Source: Lateolabrax maculatus (lineage: Eukaryota; Chordata; Actinopteri; Acropomatiformes; Lateolabracidae). Taken from it: a stretch of 64,000 nt of DNA. The DNA lies in assembly GCA_031216445.1 (NCBI GenBank), contig CM062205.1:21965501-22029500 (forward strand), written 5' to 3'. A program made the translations under genes and the position numbers. Below are positions 11,601 to 26,900 of the stretch, one piece after another. How positions within the stretch are numbered: the first letter of the stretch is position 1; the number at the start of each line of letters is the position of its first letter. The notes below the pieces were generated by a model. It was given only the letters and a program-made list of their open reading frames with translations. It had not been told where the DNA came from and did not search any database.

Positions 11601-14600
11601 TTAAATGAAGTGATTAGTATGGAAAGCATTCATTCATGCCGTACAGTATAATGATAAATGTCCTGCATATAGAAAAAAACAACATTTAAACACTAATGAC
11701 AGCTCAAAAGGTGGACACTGCTTAATTTAAACATTTAAATATCGTGAGTTATTCCAACAAAGCAGCCCTCAGTGGCCTAAAACTACATGAGAAACAAACT
11801 GACGCCTTCTCTATATCAATATTGATTAAGGACACCTATGCCCAAACGAGTACATAGAAATGCTTACAATAGTAATTATTCTTTAATATTGTAAATAATA
11901 ATATTTTGTTAATGAAATCCTCTATATTGTTGGTGTGGTTACCAATGGGTAACCAGTGAATTTAAATCTGTCTGTGATACATGGTGGAAGTTTGATGTAC
12001 AATACTGAACTAATGTTGGCAGCTCCGAATGGCATCAAGGGATCAGTGTCAAACACAATTTTTTTTATTTCAAACCTGAAATAATGCGAGGTGACATCAA
12101 CAAACTGCACATGCTTTTTATCTACCACTGGGATAAGGAAGGCAAATGATTTAACAGCTGTGTGAGGCCAGTTCAGGAGACGGTTCGCCTGAAAGGTAAA
12201 CTCAGGTTAAGTTCAGGTTGTCCATTATACTGACTACAGTATACACTCTGAACACATCTGAAAGGCCCAGAATGATTCTGGTTTATTACAACTTGGATCT
12301 GATTTTCATAGGTTTCCCATCATTTTTACCGATTATGATAATATTGTACTCACCAAAGTAATTATTGAGAACTGGGAGTGCAGTGACAAAATGAAGTCTG
12401 ACAGACTAGAAACACGAGCTAACAGACGATCAGACACAGATGTTGTTTAACTTCTAGGTAAAACAGGTTATTTGGAAGAGAACAGTAAGGCAAACTGTGA
12501 AATTATAAGACGAACTGAATATCTAAACACCATCACGGTTTACAGACTCACCTCCTGGTTCAATTTTGACCTACTGTGCTTTTAGTTGTTGTGCCTGCAC
12601 AGTTTTGTTGTGCAATGAAGGATACAGAGCTCTCCTTATTTTTTTACTTACGAACAAAGACGTTTAGATAATCTTGCCAAACTGTTGCCGTGTTTACAAC
12701 CCGTCTGATCGTCCATCCACTGAGTTTCCTCACACCCTCAGACTCAGACTCAGTGAGTAAGAGATGAATCATCATGGACAGAAGCAATGGCAGAAGTTTG
12801 TAAATTAGACCCAAGATCACAGATAAGGGAAATGGGATGAAATGTCCTCAGCTGTTTGTGGGAGACAGTATGTGTATATGAGTGGAAAATGCAAACAAAA
12901 CCATAAGGAAACAACTAAACAATTCAGATTTAGTGGACGTTCCCTCTAACATGCTTGGTCGTACGTTTTTGTGACCTCATACATAAGCTGCTTATTAAAA
13001 TGACACCGCTCGTTTTAGGCTGCTTTGAATTACAGCAGCACCAGACCTGCACTGTACAGCCTCCCTCGTAAATTTCACTCCAGCGACTCCACGGGAGGTC
13101 AAAGTTGACATCCATGCCATGCATCTCGACAAGCCGACTGCCAAAACAACGGAGATGTGATTAATGGATGTTTTTCCGCCCTTATAGCATCTCTCCCTCA
13201 AACAGAGTAATGACCCTTTTCAAAGACACTTGCCGGAGCCACAGCTCATCATATTTTGAGGAATATTCAAACAACAGAGTACTTCACCCTGTACCAATTA
13301 ATCAGCTAACTAAATGGAAGTCAGCGGTATTAAGAAAGTTCCTCTGTTTAAACACATTAGATGTTCTGTGCCGAGAAATAAGCTTTTTAATGCATCATTG
13401 GCCTCTAGAAGTGGTAGTACACTTAAACTTTTTCGAAGGGGTACTCTGACATTGAAAGTCTTTATTGTGAGTCAAATACTGAAAATACAAAAACAGTTGG
13501 AGAATGACATGTCCGTGTTTTTCAAATGAACAAATACAACAAAGTTTGGTATAAAATGTTATCATTGTTAGTAATGGTCAAGAATATTAAAATAAGGTTG
13601 ACAAATACTAAATTTTCCTTTAAAGTCAGTACTTGAACCTTAGACACTGTGTGGTTTCAAACCCCCTGTGTGTTATGGAGCCAAAACAACAGAATGCGTC
13701 ACCGTCCAAGTCCTCACAGACTCCACTGTAGATTTAAAATTTAAACATGTGGCGATAAATATTACAGAACCAGGCCTGCGACTGGAAAACAAGCTAGAGC
13801 GTGAATGCCGACAGCCTCCGGTGGCTTCAGTGAGGAACAGCTAAGGACTGTGGTTGTACTGGGCATCTCTGAGGTGTAAATGTGTGTACGGCATGAATGT
13901 GAAGCAGGATGTTCCTGGATAAGAGCATGCATACTCAGCAAGTCTCCTCTGAATAAATAATGGCTTAAAAAACCCACGACAATATAATAATTTTTTTTTT
14001 TTTTGAAAATGTAGATGTGTATTCTGTTTCCCACGCATGCGGCCACTGGATGCAATTTGTCACCCCATCCTGTAGTTCCATCAGGGGCTTCCCATCCTCC
14101 CCCCGCCTCCCCCTCGGCTGCTTAGCAGTTAAGTTGGGAATAACCCCCGCTTGTTGTTAGCCTGCTCTCCGAGGCCATTCATATTTTATATGACAGGTTG
14201 GTGAGAGCCGCACTCACCAGGAGACACAACAACAGGCAGTTTACAAACTAATGAGCAGCACTATCTGCCAGAAGAGCTGAGCGTCATCATGCCCGTATTG
14301 ACTGGGAGGTGGCTTGGGGGAAAAAAACCCACACATGATGATTGATTAGGAAACAGTGCAACCAAAAAAAAGCTGGAGTTATGAAAGGGGCTTTCTGCTG
14401 CCTCCACAGAGGTGGCTCATTACCGCGGAAGTCAGAGGGATAAAGGGCACTGAGGGAGGTAGAGATGGACAAAGTTGAGGAAGGATGGATGGAGGAGAGG
14501 GGAGACCGAGCTGAATGGAGGAAGGGAAGAGACAGATGGAGTGGGGGGGTGTGATGGCAGCGCTGAGAGTGGCAGGCACACAGGGAGAGAGGAAGATGGC

Positions 14601-14917
14601 AAGGGAAGTAGGGAGGCAGGTGAGTGAGGGATGGACCCAGATGTAGGGAAGGGAGTGTTGGAAAGATGGATAGATGGATTAAGGGGAAGGAGCAGTAATT
14701 ACAGGCCTTGTTGTGCGGTTGGAGAGATGGAGGAGCCGCTTTTTCAGCACTGCCACTCTGCATTAACCCAGCAGAATGAAATATTCAGCCATTAGGCCTC
14801 GGCTGAAACATATCCAGTGCCCGGGCTCATGCAACATTTAAACACCATTCATGTTCTATTCATTACAAGGGGGCCTATTACATATAATCATCATTTTGGT
14901 TTAGTTTGTACTTCAAG

Positions 14918-14948
<31 letters not shown>

Positions 14949-17900
14949 GTTGAGTTACCATCACTTTTGGGGACATTACATTGACTTACATGCATTCACT
15001 GGAGACTCACCCTAACCCTTAACACTACTTGCCTAAACCTAACCCTTACCCCAACCCTAAACCAAGTCTTCATCCTAAAATGTAAGGCTTTACGATGTGG
15101 GGACCTGCATTTTGTCCCCATAAGGAAATCTAGTCCCCACAATGTGACTGTGTAATCAGATTTATATCCCCACATTAGTAACACACACACACACGCATGC
15201 TCTTTTTTCGTCTGTAAATGCAACACTGCATCTGAGTCTAGAGGTGAGAGTGGCAAGTCAATACCGACTCCAATTAGGCCTTGAAATCATTGGTAAACAT
15301 TGCCTGGGATTTGATTTTCTCAGACCTCACAGAAGGATGAAATGCTTTCTGCCTTTCATTTGTGTCTTATTCTCCTTCTAGAGTCTGAAGTAACGACAGT
15401 GAACCGCTGCCTGGATGCTGCCAAGGCGTGTAACATAGATGAGACGTGTCAGAAGCTTCGTACGGAATACGTCTCGGCCTGCATCCAGCCGTCAGCCCGC
15501 TCGGGGCCATGCAACCGACCAAAGTGCAACAAGGCGCTGAGGAAGTTCTTTGACCGCGTTCCCCCAGACTACACCCACGAGCTGCTGTTCTGTCCCTGCA
15601 CCGACACGGCCTGCGCAGAGCGCCGCCGGCAGACCATCGTGCCGTCCTGCTCCTACGAAGACAAGGAAAAGCCCAACTGCCTGGCTCAGCTGCGGATCTG
15701 CAAAGCAGACTACGTGTGCAGGTAGAAATTAGAAATGTTGTCTTACATGCTGCCTGCTGCCAAGAACATTTTACACAAAATGTCCTGAGTTGGCATCATT
15801 TGACTCACTGAACTGCTCATTTGCAGCAAATGTGGCTTCTGTTGAGGGATCACAAAGGTGTTTTTACATGCTCACCTACTGCAAATCCTGTACACATTAC
15901 ATTAATGCTCTTGTTTCTTATTTTGTCTAATACAGTATAAAATAGAATTTGTAGTGACTTGACACTAAAATAGGTAGTTAACATAAATAAATATCCATGA
16001 CAGCAAACACTGATTGATTTGGAAAGTCTTGATGTGTTTATGTGCTGCCCTGAAGCTCCGACGTCCAAGATTTAAGGCTGAAATCATTTTTTTGATGGTT
16101 AGAGCCGACTCCCACATAAATGGAGAAACAAGTTGTGATACACTCTATCAGCTCATCAGCTTCCTAAGTTTAATTTGTTAGCAAACACCTGCTTCAGGTT
16201 ACTGCCACAGCCAACATCTTGTTTGATCTGCCAGCTCCTGAGAAAACTCTCCGGGACTCTTTGTCTTGTTAGATGTTTGACCAATCTCACCAGCCTCTTG
16301 TTTACTTTGGCTCTCTGAGAGCTGCAGCCGCTCCTCAATACTGACACAATGAACGCAGACCTTTTATGTTACAGGAAATTCTTAAATTATCAAAGATAAC
16401 ACTAAATTGCAGCACAACAGCTGCTAAACAGTATTACAATCACACAGTAAGTAAACAAGGACATGAAGCAGATGGAAATTTCTTATATCAAAGCTGCATT
16501 CACTGATTTTTGGCCACTAACTGACAGACAGACAAAAAGCAGTTGTGGGTAATGCAACATAATTGTTGCTTAACAGCTTTTCTTCACCAGCTGATGCTGT
16601 CTGTTTGAACCTGGGCACGTAGTGTACGCTTTATTATATATTTCTCTTTGCTGAAAACAGCTGTCAGCTGATGAGAGCCCAGAGCTTTGCTGCGCCACCT
16701 TCGGGTGTGACCAGAGCTTTATTCACAAGTATCGTATGTTGCAATTCTACAGCAGAACATGAATGCACCGACCCCGAATACTTTAAAACAATGTGTACTT
16801 TCAACTTTAATTGGATTTTTTAACAAAGTCTTTTGTTGGCAGAAAAAGGATAACCTATGAAAACAAGTTGCATCGAGTTGATTTTCATGACTAATGCAGT
16901 GGTATCTTCACCTCTGTTGTGTTCAGTATGAAGTGCGTTGTTGACGTGGTGGCCTTCCACACTGACGTTCCCTCAGGACAATAAATTGCATTGTCTATCT
17001 CGGAAGATAAGTCTGGCTGGTATGATATGTTCATTTAGATTTAATTAGTCAGCTGTGTTTAATTCAATTGTTATACTCATTAACTGTGTTTGATTAGTTC
17101 AATTAAATCCTGCATTCATTTTCCGAGGGAAGCAGCCAGGCAACAAGCAGCCATGTGAAAAAGTCATTATTAGATCGGCCATTATCATTTGGGATTCACA
17201 CATGACTTTCCTGCCAAAGTGCTCAGAAAATATTTATCAATGTACAGCCAAGACAAGTAGCTTGCAAAAAACGAACCCTCTGTACAAGATAAGTTATCTG
17301 AATAAGCGTATTTATTCTGTGTTAAATCCCTGTGTATGGGAGACACTGACGAAAACCAAGATTTAATTTAAATTTAAATTGATTCTAAACGTCCAATCAG
17401 AAAACTAAAGTCTTCTGAAGTCATTCAAATGCAGCGGGTGTATTACTCTCTATCACTGTAGACTGGAAACATGGAGTTCTCATACCCGTCCAGTCAGCCT
17501 CTTCTCTCTGACAGCAAGTGGTCGCCAGCGTTTAATCTAGTTCCTCTTCAAATGTCAGGAAGACAAAGAGCTTCATCTGTCACGGCTATCGATCAGGCAT
17601 TATGCTCCACCGCCGCCCCGATGGAACGAGTATCTCAAGGCCCCCGCGCGGCCCTCCAATCCCGCACCAGTCAGCTGGCATTAACCAGCGGCCTGCAAAG
17701 GATGCCTTCACTTAGCGCACACTCTATGTTTTACGCACATCATTATAATGACATGACAAACGATGGGGAGAGGGAGGAGTTGCGGTGCCCCGAGGGGTTC
17801 CCGTTGCAAATGCCAGTCGACGGGGGCCGATGATGCGATATGATGGCTGTGATAGCCTTGTAAGATGATGATGATGAGGCTAGATGTCTGGGCGGCTGGC

Positions 17901-20900
17901 AGGAAAGGTGAAGGAGGGAAGGCTGAGCGGCTGTGGGAGGAAGTATTTATATGGAAGATCCATATTTGTCTAATCTCCTCACGGCCAGGCCTGCCAGACA
18001 GCGCCCACGGTATTTAGAGAGCAGAGCCAAGGCCTATCTTTGCCCCTCATTGACTTTTTACAGCCTGGCAGCCTTCCATAAGACAACTCACTAGGGGGAA
18101 GTGGGGAGGGAAGAAAAAGAGGGATGAATGTCACCAGGGGTGACTGGAGTTGAGGCTCAAGTACTGCAGAGCGGCAGATCTGGAAGGGTAGAGGGAGTTG
18201 ATGTAGGAGTATATGTAGGGAGATGAGCGTTGTGGGTTTTCAGATCCACATCCTGTCGTTGAGAGAAAGCACCGGTGCCGGCCACCTCTCAGCGACACGA
18301 TGTGTGCAGCAGCCAAGCACGAGTAAATGATGGATGGCATGTTATTGCTCCCACAGGTCTCGCTGGGCACAGTTCCAGTATGATTGCCAACCTTCCGAGC
18401 AGAGCGCCAGTGGCTGCAAGCAGGAGAACTACGGAGCATGTCTACTCGCGTACACCGGCCTGATAGGTAAGAACTAAATCTTTCTGTGCCAGCTCTGGCT
18501 CACCCACCTTCTGTGATGGATCGTGAACAAAAAGGTTTTTAGAGGGAGGAACACGGAGAGCAGACAAGTGTACTGAACAGGACTCAAAAGAATGAATCAA
18601 GGATTGTGATGAGAAGCGCTGTTCAACAATCAATGGAGCGCTGATTAATGCGGCTGCAGCATGCCCGGCCAAGTCGTTGGCATTATAAGTAGTGCAATTA
18701 CAACTATTGACCGCTGTTTTGAGAGAATTATCCCTGACGTGAAGATGAGTAAGAGCGGGCAGAGGCGTTGAACGCGGCTTATTGTACTTCAGATAAATAC
18801 TTAACAAAAGATCACATAATCCACAAAAGGTTGTTAAAAAACACTCATTCTAAACATGTCATTATGGGACAACAATACGGCACCGAACTGCTGCAGAAAG
18901 AGGGATAAAAAAGGTTGTTTAGTTTGTGAGGGACTGAGTAAGACAGATTAAGGAAGACAGAGACAGAAAGCTGTGCAGCAGTCATTGGCCAGCCTAGACA
19001 ACTGAAGTAGAAGTGAGAGTCAGAGGTGTTGTTGTTTGGAAGTCTGGGACCCAGAAAAATCGATGGAGGTAAATCAGAACTTTTTCGCCACACTGCCTCA
19101 AAGTGCAGCAATTCTATTTCCCACCTCTTTTAAAAATACAAGCTACAAGGCTATATTACCCTTCCCGGAGAATGACTTCCCAATCATTTCCCGCTGAAAA
19201 GCTCCAAAGGCAGAAGAGAATACAAAGAATGCATCTGAGAGACCCCTGTGATGGTGCCTGGACTTTGCACTGTGGGCCATTGCACTTATCAAAGTCTACC
19301 AAGCTGCCAGCCCCGGCGTGTTAGAAACTCCAAAAACTAGAAAAGCCAAACAACTGCTGCTGTACTTGCTGTTTTGAGTTCATCTGTTGTAGCTCCAAAT
19401 GAGAGATCAAGAGGAGGAAGCAAGCAGCTCGGTGTCTCTTTTTCATGCATATATATGATTAATGCGTCCACAAAGAAAATTTAAAAATAATGGCCTGTCA
19501 CAAAAGATCAGAGTATTTTTAGCAAATGCTAGCCGGTTTCCAATATCCCCATACAACCCGTTCCTTTGAAATATGAATTTCAGCTCGAGCAACATACAGC
19601 ATACACAACTGTGTTGGCACAGTAATGCCAAGCCCTGTCAGCAAATGGGCTTAACTAACCTGCCACTCTGTCTCTCTGTCTCTATTCCCTCCACTTTCAT
19701 CTATTCTTCTTTTTAAATTCCACCAATTTCTCTCTCATTTGAATACATTTACATGCACACTAATAACTCAGTCTTAACCTGATTAGGGCAATGCTGCGAT
19801 GATAGAATTTGCCACGTAAACACCTTTATATGATTATAATAATAAGGGTAAGGTCATGATCAGGTTAAGCATAACCAAATTAAATCTGCCAGAATTCTGC
19901 TTAAACATTCAATTTGTTGGGACATTAAACTCCTAAGTCAGGCAGTCTGTTCCCTTTCTTTTAAAATGGCCATTTTTATGAAGTGTTTGCAAAAAAAACA
20001 TCGCTCAAAATGGCACAGGGCAGCAGGTAGAACAGCTTGAATAACAAAAGACAGCAAAAACAGTTTGATAGTCAGTTCAGCTCGGCTAAATAAAAGAGAC
20101 CACCTCTTATTCATGTGATCTTATGGTTAGATTCAATCATTGGGTTGTAAACCTAGTAATGTGAGGAGTTGTATTGCTTCAGTTTGCCTGTAAATATAAA
20201 GAACTCTGTTGTTTCCCCCTCTCCTCCCCTCTGCAGGAAGCACAATAACTCCAAACTACCTTGACAACTCCACATCCAACGTGGGACCCTGGTGCTCCTG
20301 CACAGCGAGTGGCAACCACAGGGAACAATGCAATGACTTCCTCGCTTTTTTCCACGACAATTTCTGTCTGAGTGAGTAACAGATGCAGAGACAGACCTCT
20401 GGCAACACAGTAACAATAACAACCCCCAACAAAAGAACCGGGACAAGTGTGAGATGTAACAAAGACTTTACTTGTGAACAAAATTATTGATGATAATACT
20501 GCAAAAGCCCTTAGATATACTGACACACTAAACCAAGTCAGCCAGGTAGTGAGAGCTTCTTCATATACTGCTCTCTTGTATCTGTAGGTCTGTTTTGTGG
20601 TTATTTTGTGCACAGATGAACAAAAAAACAACTTCCAGACACTTAAACTTCATTCAAATGGCGGTACCACTGAGGACACAAACATCCACATAGTTTCTGG
20701 GAATGACCTGAAGAGTTTATATATAGCACAGATCTGTCCAAAGATTTACTACTACTACTACTACTACTTATAATAACAATAATAGATATATAGAGTAAAT
20801 ACAATCTATTGTTTTTATTTTAACGTATTAAACTGTATTTGGACTCACAACTCGATATAAAATCATAGTTACTGTCGCATTCATCAATAATAAAGACAAG

Positions 20901-23900
20901 TGATCACTAGGCCACCACGGCTGCATTTTTCCTTGGGGAGTAATGACGCTGGTGACACATCAGTGACACAGTAAAGACTACAGTCACTCCCTCTCCATGT
21001 GTTTACTTCAGTCAATATTAATTTACTGTATATCTCTGCACAAATAAGACTTGCAGGGAAACAACTCGCTGACTGATGGCAGCAGTGACAGAGCAGTGAC
21101 ATTTATGAAACATTACAGCTGGTTGCACACAGAAATGTGTTACCACATATAATATATGTTTGTTTAATTATGCTGGAAAATGTATCACTGCATAAATTAT
21201 TAAAGAAACATGCAGAAAATAATAGAACAAAGACATCAGTGACTGATAGACTGCAGCTGATGTTGCATAAGGATTATTCACCAATCCTCTGTAGTCTCTT
21301 ACCTTTTGTTTTAGCTTTTATTCATCCAACAACAACAACAAAACAGCCATGATGATAGGAGATCATCCCTCTGAATAACTGATAGCCCCGGTGACATTAG
21401 AATGACACCAGTGACAAAGTAATACAAACTGTAGCTGCTAGTGTCACAGCAGACACTGAAGTTTATTCTGGGTTATTATTTTTTATAACAACAAAAGAAG
21501 ACAGGTTCTTACAAAGCTGTCGGCACGAGTTACAACACAAGTGACAGATCAATGACACCCGTGACAGTACAAAGCAAAACCGCTGCGGCTGTCATGTGGT
21601 GACAAAACAGACTGTCACTGTTTGTTAAGTTTATTCAGGGCTAAGTCTTATTTCAATTATGACAAAAATTTAAAAAAGTATCAGCTTCTCATCGGAGGTT
21701 TCTTACGCCTGCTTCCGCCGGACACGGCTGCTTTGTGCTCTGGCTCCATCGCGGCTGCCGGAAACGTCTCAATTGTGGAGTTCATAATAACGCTTGAGAT
21801 TACTGAATTACACCACACCTTACACCCAGGCTAGTCTTTATGCTGTATGTTGTTCAGTAAACCACATAAAGTTTCTCATTGAAAGTATACACATTCAGAA
21901 CATTAATTGTTTATGATATGATAATATGACATAAAAGCTGGTCATGGTTCAATGTCAGATTTGTCAGATGGTCAGATGGATCCTATATTGGACCCCAGAA
22001 CTACATTACTATCATCATTGTAAAATCATACACGTAATTATTTTATAGTTACAGTTATAAAGGTTCGCCTTTCCACCCAGGTTTAGCCTAATGTTCCTAA
22101 GGTCCCTGAGCAACAGTAATGGACAATTTTAAAATAAATAAAAATGTGTTACCACATCGATCATAAATGAGAAGCAAAATGTGTATAATATACTTGTAAA
22201 ACAACTCCAGACAACATGGCTGCTTCAAAGCCGCTTAAAGATGCTGCCACGGCACCTTCGAATCATGACAGAGCATCTGGTGGACATTCAGGTACAGAAT
22301 TTTTCAGGCAAAATATTTTTGTGTATTGAAGTACAAAAAGATACTGCTTACATTTACCAGCCTGCTGGTTAATTCAGTAAGAAGCATAATAATCCAGTAG
22401 GAAACAGCAAGTCTTCAGCATCAAAGATGGAGACAAAAGCATAAAAACAACCATCTGTAGGAGTAGCGCCAATAAAAGGAAAAATTTAAATGACGATGTA
22501 CATGAGAGGAAGAGAAAAACATTCCTAAAGAACAAAGAGACTAAAATTTCAATATTACTCATTAGAAGCATTATCTTCTTCTCCAGTGACAGAAGTCTTT
22601 GTACAGTAAATCACTTGTATTAATTGTGCTCCAAAGGGATCACCACTTGATGTGCTGTAATCGGTTTTAATGAGTTAGTGATTTAAACTTGCAGCTGCAG
22701 ATTCTCAAACAACAGAGCAACACTTCCTCACAAAAAGTTCCTGGTTTGCCAGAAACCTCAAATTAATTTAAAGCCTACCAGCCTCTTCTCCCGGTGGGCA
22801 TTCTGTGTTTCTGTGTCACAGAAGTCGATGCTGCTGAACAGGAATAGATCTTTGACTGAGGTCCTAACACAGGAGATTCAAAATGTTTTTAGGAGACTGG
22901 CCTTGAGAAAATGCCCCAAAATGACACGTTTGCATTCAAGTGACCAAAACCCTCTGGCAGCCATATGAATTATGACTTTTGTTCATCTGGGGCAATGGAG
23001 GAAGTCACATGATGTTGTTATAGAGTGACAAGGTCCGCACAGGGAGGTAACCACGACTAAGAAGATCCCCTAACCTCATTTTATCCCAAACCATCATGTT
23101 TCCTTAACCCTAACAAAGCCATCTTTGTGACTAAACCAAACCGAAACGAAACCTTAACCATGTGAAGTGATGATTTATTAATGGATTGCAGACATTAAAA
23201 AAAAATCCAAGGGATAAAATTTTTAAGTGAAAACACATATTTCGAACATAAATTTGGATGTTAAATGACAAAACACAAGCCATATAACAAAAACTAAACA
23301 ATGAAATCCTAAAATTTAAAATTGCACCACCACGCATTAAATAAGAAACACACATCAAAACACTTTGGAGGCTGCTTGAAGGATAAAACTGGTTTATTTT
23401 CCAGCAGTTATTTGGATCGCTTGCTGCTGTCAGTTCAGAAAACACTTCTATGTGTTCTTCCACAGAGCAGTTATGAATTACGTATCTTGTTGTTTAACTT
23501 GGAAGACTTGTTGTTTTTTACGTCACATGTAATATTTATTTCACTGGGATCGACCAGTCTGATCACTTCACTTTAGAGCCTCCATGTGATTCTAACTGAG
23601 TCCTTGTTGGGTCTGAAACCACATTTCCAATGTTGGAATTGGGGATGCGGCCTTCAACGATGGTGTGAACTCTTCTCTCAAGCTCTCTTTTTCCTTTTTT
23701 TTCCTACTTCTGCCACTTTTCCCGTGTACCACCAAGTGCAACACCGACAATGCTTTTGAGGAGAGACTGAAAGTGTTTGCCGCCATCCGAGTATTCGAGA
23801 CTACAAAGACATGCAAAAGACACAGAATCCTTGGAGATGGATCAGGGAGGCGGTGTGATGGAGCCTAAAGCAGACTACGATGGCAGGCTTGGTGCCCTGC

Positions 23901-26900
23901 CTTCGAGTGTGGCCATTTGGAGCAGCTACAAACCCTTTGCCTGTCGATGTAGTCGTCATGCATCTAGTTCATTCCAAGCATACCAAACTCTTTATTGTCC
24001 TTTTACAAGAAATGACCCAGCAATTAAAAATACCATAGAAAACATGCAGGACATATGTACACTAATATGTAAAATCTAAAAAAAAAAAAAATCAATCAAA
24101 CCAAAGACCTAAAGGACAAAAATCGCGCAAAGTTAGAAACTAAGTAGGACAAATTACAGATTTATCTGGGAACAAATACTGCAGTGTTCAAGCTATTTTT
24201 AGATCAATTACACCGTGCTGTATCCATTTTGAAAGAATAGTTGCCACCTGACATGCATCGTTTAATGAGATAATGACATTTGTTAAAAGGCCTCTGTTCT
24301 CTAATTAGCCAACTCTAGAAATAAAATGCACATTATCCTGTAGTGAGTTAAAGCTCCCAGCGCAGTCACATATGTTTTTCAACTGCTTGATGGATGTCTT
24401 GTTTTTCAATGAAACTCCTCATGTGCGTCCTACAGCCAGGGCTCAGACTTGCCAAGGCAGCTCCTGTGTGCTGTTTACTGTAAGCTCCTTAGAGACCCAG
24501 AAAAACAAACCTTAGACTGACTGGCCTCATTTCCCTCCGTCTGAGCAACAGAGAAAAAAAAAAAAAAAAATGCTCCTCTTCTCCTGCCTGAGCAAATTGC
24601 TGAAGCCAAACAGCGCATACAGTACATGATAATAAGGATGAACAAGTTTTTAATGGGAAAGGCAATTCATGAACCAGCGGTGCACGTCGTGCTCTCATCT
24701 CAATTGGAGTTCAGTCTTGTTTGCCAGGCAGAGGCAGGCCACAGTTCTATTTTGGGGAGAAGTGTGCGTAATGATTTGGCATAGAGATTTTGGATTCGAG
24801 CCAATAATTGGGGAAAATGAATCCGCCCCGGGAGAGCTCCTGAACGTTTTTCTTTCCCCCGTGTTTCTCATGTAATCACAGCGGAGGATGGAGTCTGCGT
24901 AGAGCCAAAAGACTCTCCTCTCCTTCGGTGATGGTTCTGTTTGAACCATTTGAGTGGACATCACGGTCGTCACTTAAATGAATCCTCCTGGTCTCTTTTG
25001 GTGCTTACATCTTTTGGCGACAAAAAATTCAGCGTTGTTTTGCGTTCAGTCGCCCCCTGTGCTGTTGTGCTGGGGCGCGGCTTGCTGAGGCAGGACTTCA
25101 GATGGCCTTTGATGACTTTGTAATTGAACGTAATTTGGTTTCCTGCCTCCGAACTAATGAGGTGAACAGAGAGAACAGTGGCAGGGAAGAATACAGTCGC
25201 TTGCAGATAGCGGAGAAGAAAAACTGCCGAAAAAAAATTCTGTCTGTGAGTGAGCACGCTCAGGTTTTAAAAACAGCTGTCACCCTACCCTACCTCCTCA
25301 TCACAGCAATAATAAGCACATTATTGTGCAAAACAGCAGCTCTGGACTTCTTCGTTGTCTGAAAGCTAACTGTGTCAGGGGAAAAAAAATCAGAGGACAG
25401 ATGGAGGTGAAGCTCATTTATTTCTGCAATTCTTTAAATTTTTCTGGAGGTTAAATTGGTGAGGGTTACCAGCAGTATGTCTGAAATGTTGGGGACAGGA
25501 AGGGGGTGTGCACAGGATGTGCTCTGCAGTGTGGCTTCGGGGAACCTATGAAGTCAGTAAAAGAAGAAAAAAAAGCCCTTAGGGAGGAACTTAAAAGTCA
25601 AAGAGATGCGAGATGGCGGTGCTTAAACAGCCGTGTCCAAACATTTACAAAGGAACTGTCACAACAGCTTACCACTGAAGATATCAATTGGTACTTCATC
25701 TCTGCGTGACGGCGGGTGGCGAGGCACGGTGGCGAGCAGCTGGATTGCACCCCTCGCCTCTCTCATCCGTCAGCCTGCCAGGCGACGGCTGCACGCTGCC
25801 GAGCGCTAACTGCACTCTTTGAGCGCTGCGGCACACTTTCCCACCTGTCCTACCAGCACTAATGGCCCGCAGCACCATTAGCTGGTCCGCAGCCTTTCCT
25901 GCGAGGTGCTGATGTATACACACCGTCAGCCGGGCTCAATCTGTTTCCCCCCACTATTGACTCGCTGCAACTTGCAGATTCCCTAATCAGCTGCAGGGCT
26001 GGCGAGTGTGCAGGTCACCCCTCCACCACCTCCATCTCTGTCTAGTAGTGGATGCTCAGCGTTGCACCAGTGGAGGGAGTCGAGTCAAGGCTCTGCATTG
26101 ATTGCTGCAGTTTTTATTTTTTTTCTGCAAAGCCAACCTACCTCAGGAGGATGGATCAATTTGTTATGATCCTGTGAGAAATCAATGTTTGTGTGTCACA
26201 CCCTGATACTCCACTGAAGGCTTTGAAATCCCATCACTAATAACCAGTGAGTCGCTTCTAAAATCTGCGGGTTTTCGCTGGGAACAGATGGAATAATGGT
26301 GTGATTTTCATTTCTAAGCACCAACATCCATCTTACAGTATAAACTGGGGATATTAATTGATGAATCTCTCATTCATATCTTCATTTGAGCATATTTTAA
26401 TTAAAGTGACTTTCATGCAAACGTAATTGCTGCCGAGTAGCCCATTAGCTGAATGAAAATGAATGCCTATAGAATATTAATTCATCATGTGATTATAAGT
26501 CATTCTGATTGTGGTTAATCCAAGAACTTGATGTACTGTAATGGGTGTCCTTAAAGGTGTATAAAACCATATAAATCCACCAGACTGTAAATTATATATA
26601 TTAAAGAGTGTACATACTATAATATTCCTTCCAGTCACAGCCTACTTACTGTAAGTGGACCATTTAAATATTCACCATGATCATTATATCACACCATGAT
26701 AGATAACTGAAAGATAAAAAATTGATAGGCTGATGTTTTCAATCAACTTTTAGTCTAATGTCACTTTTCTTATTCTGGAAAATGGGGTTACAGCTGCATG
26801 ACTTTCTACACCCCTCCACAATTGTATCTCACACTCCCTGAATCATCTTTTGTTATTCACTTGTTTTCGGGGGTGACAGCAAACATGCGTAAAACACCAA

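Noticed and set aside
14287..14763. - strand frame of 158 codons rich in S, P, L and H
   Set aside because: It reads a GA-rich intron patch on the opposite strand and has no known pattern.
15008..15062. Interstitial telomere (CCTAACCC words)
   Set aside because: The words are imperfect and belong to a dispersed repeat with known flanking phrases.
15342..15381. Hydrophobic start (MLSAFHLCLILLL) directly before the D2 exon, looking like a signal peptide
   Set aside because: It is the pyrimidine-rich end of the intron. The acceptor at 15380-15381 and phase with the linker exon explain the frame.
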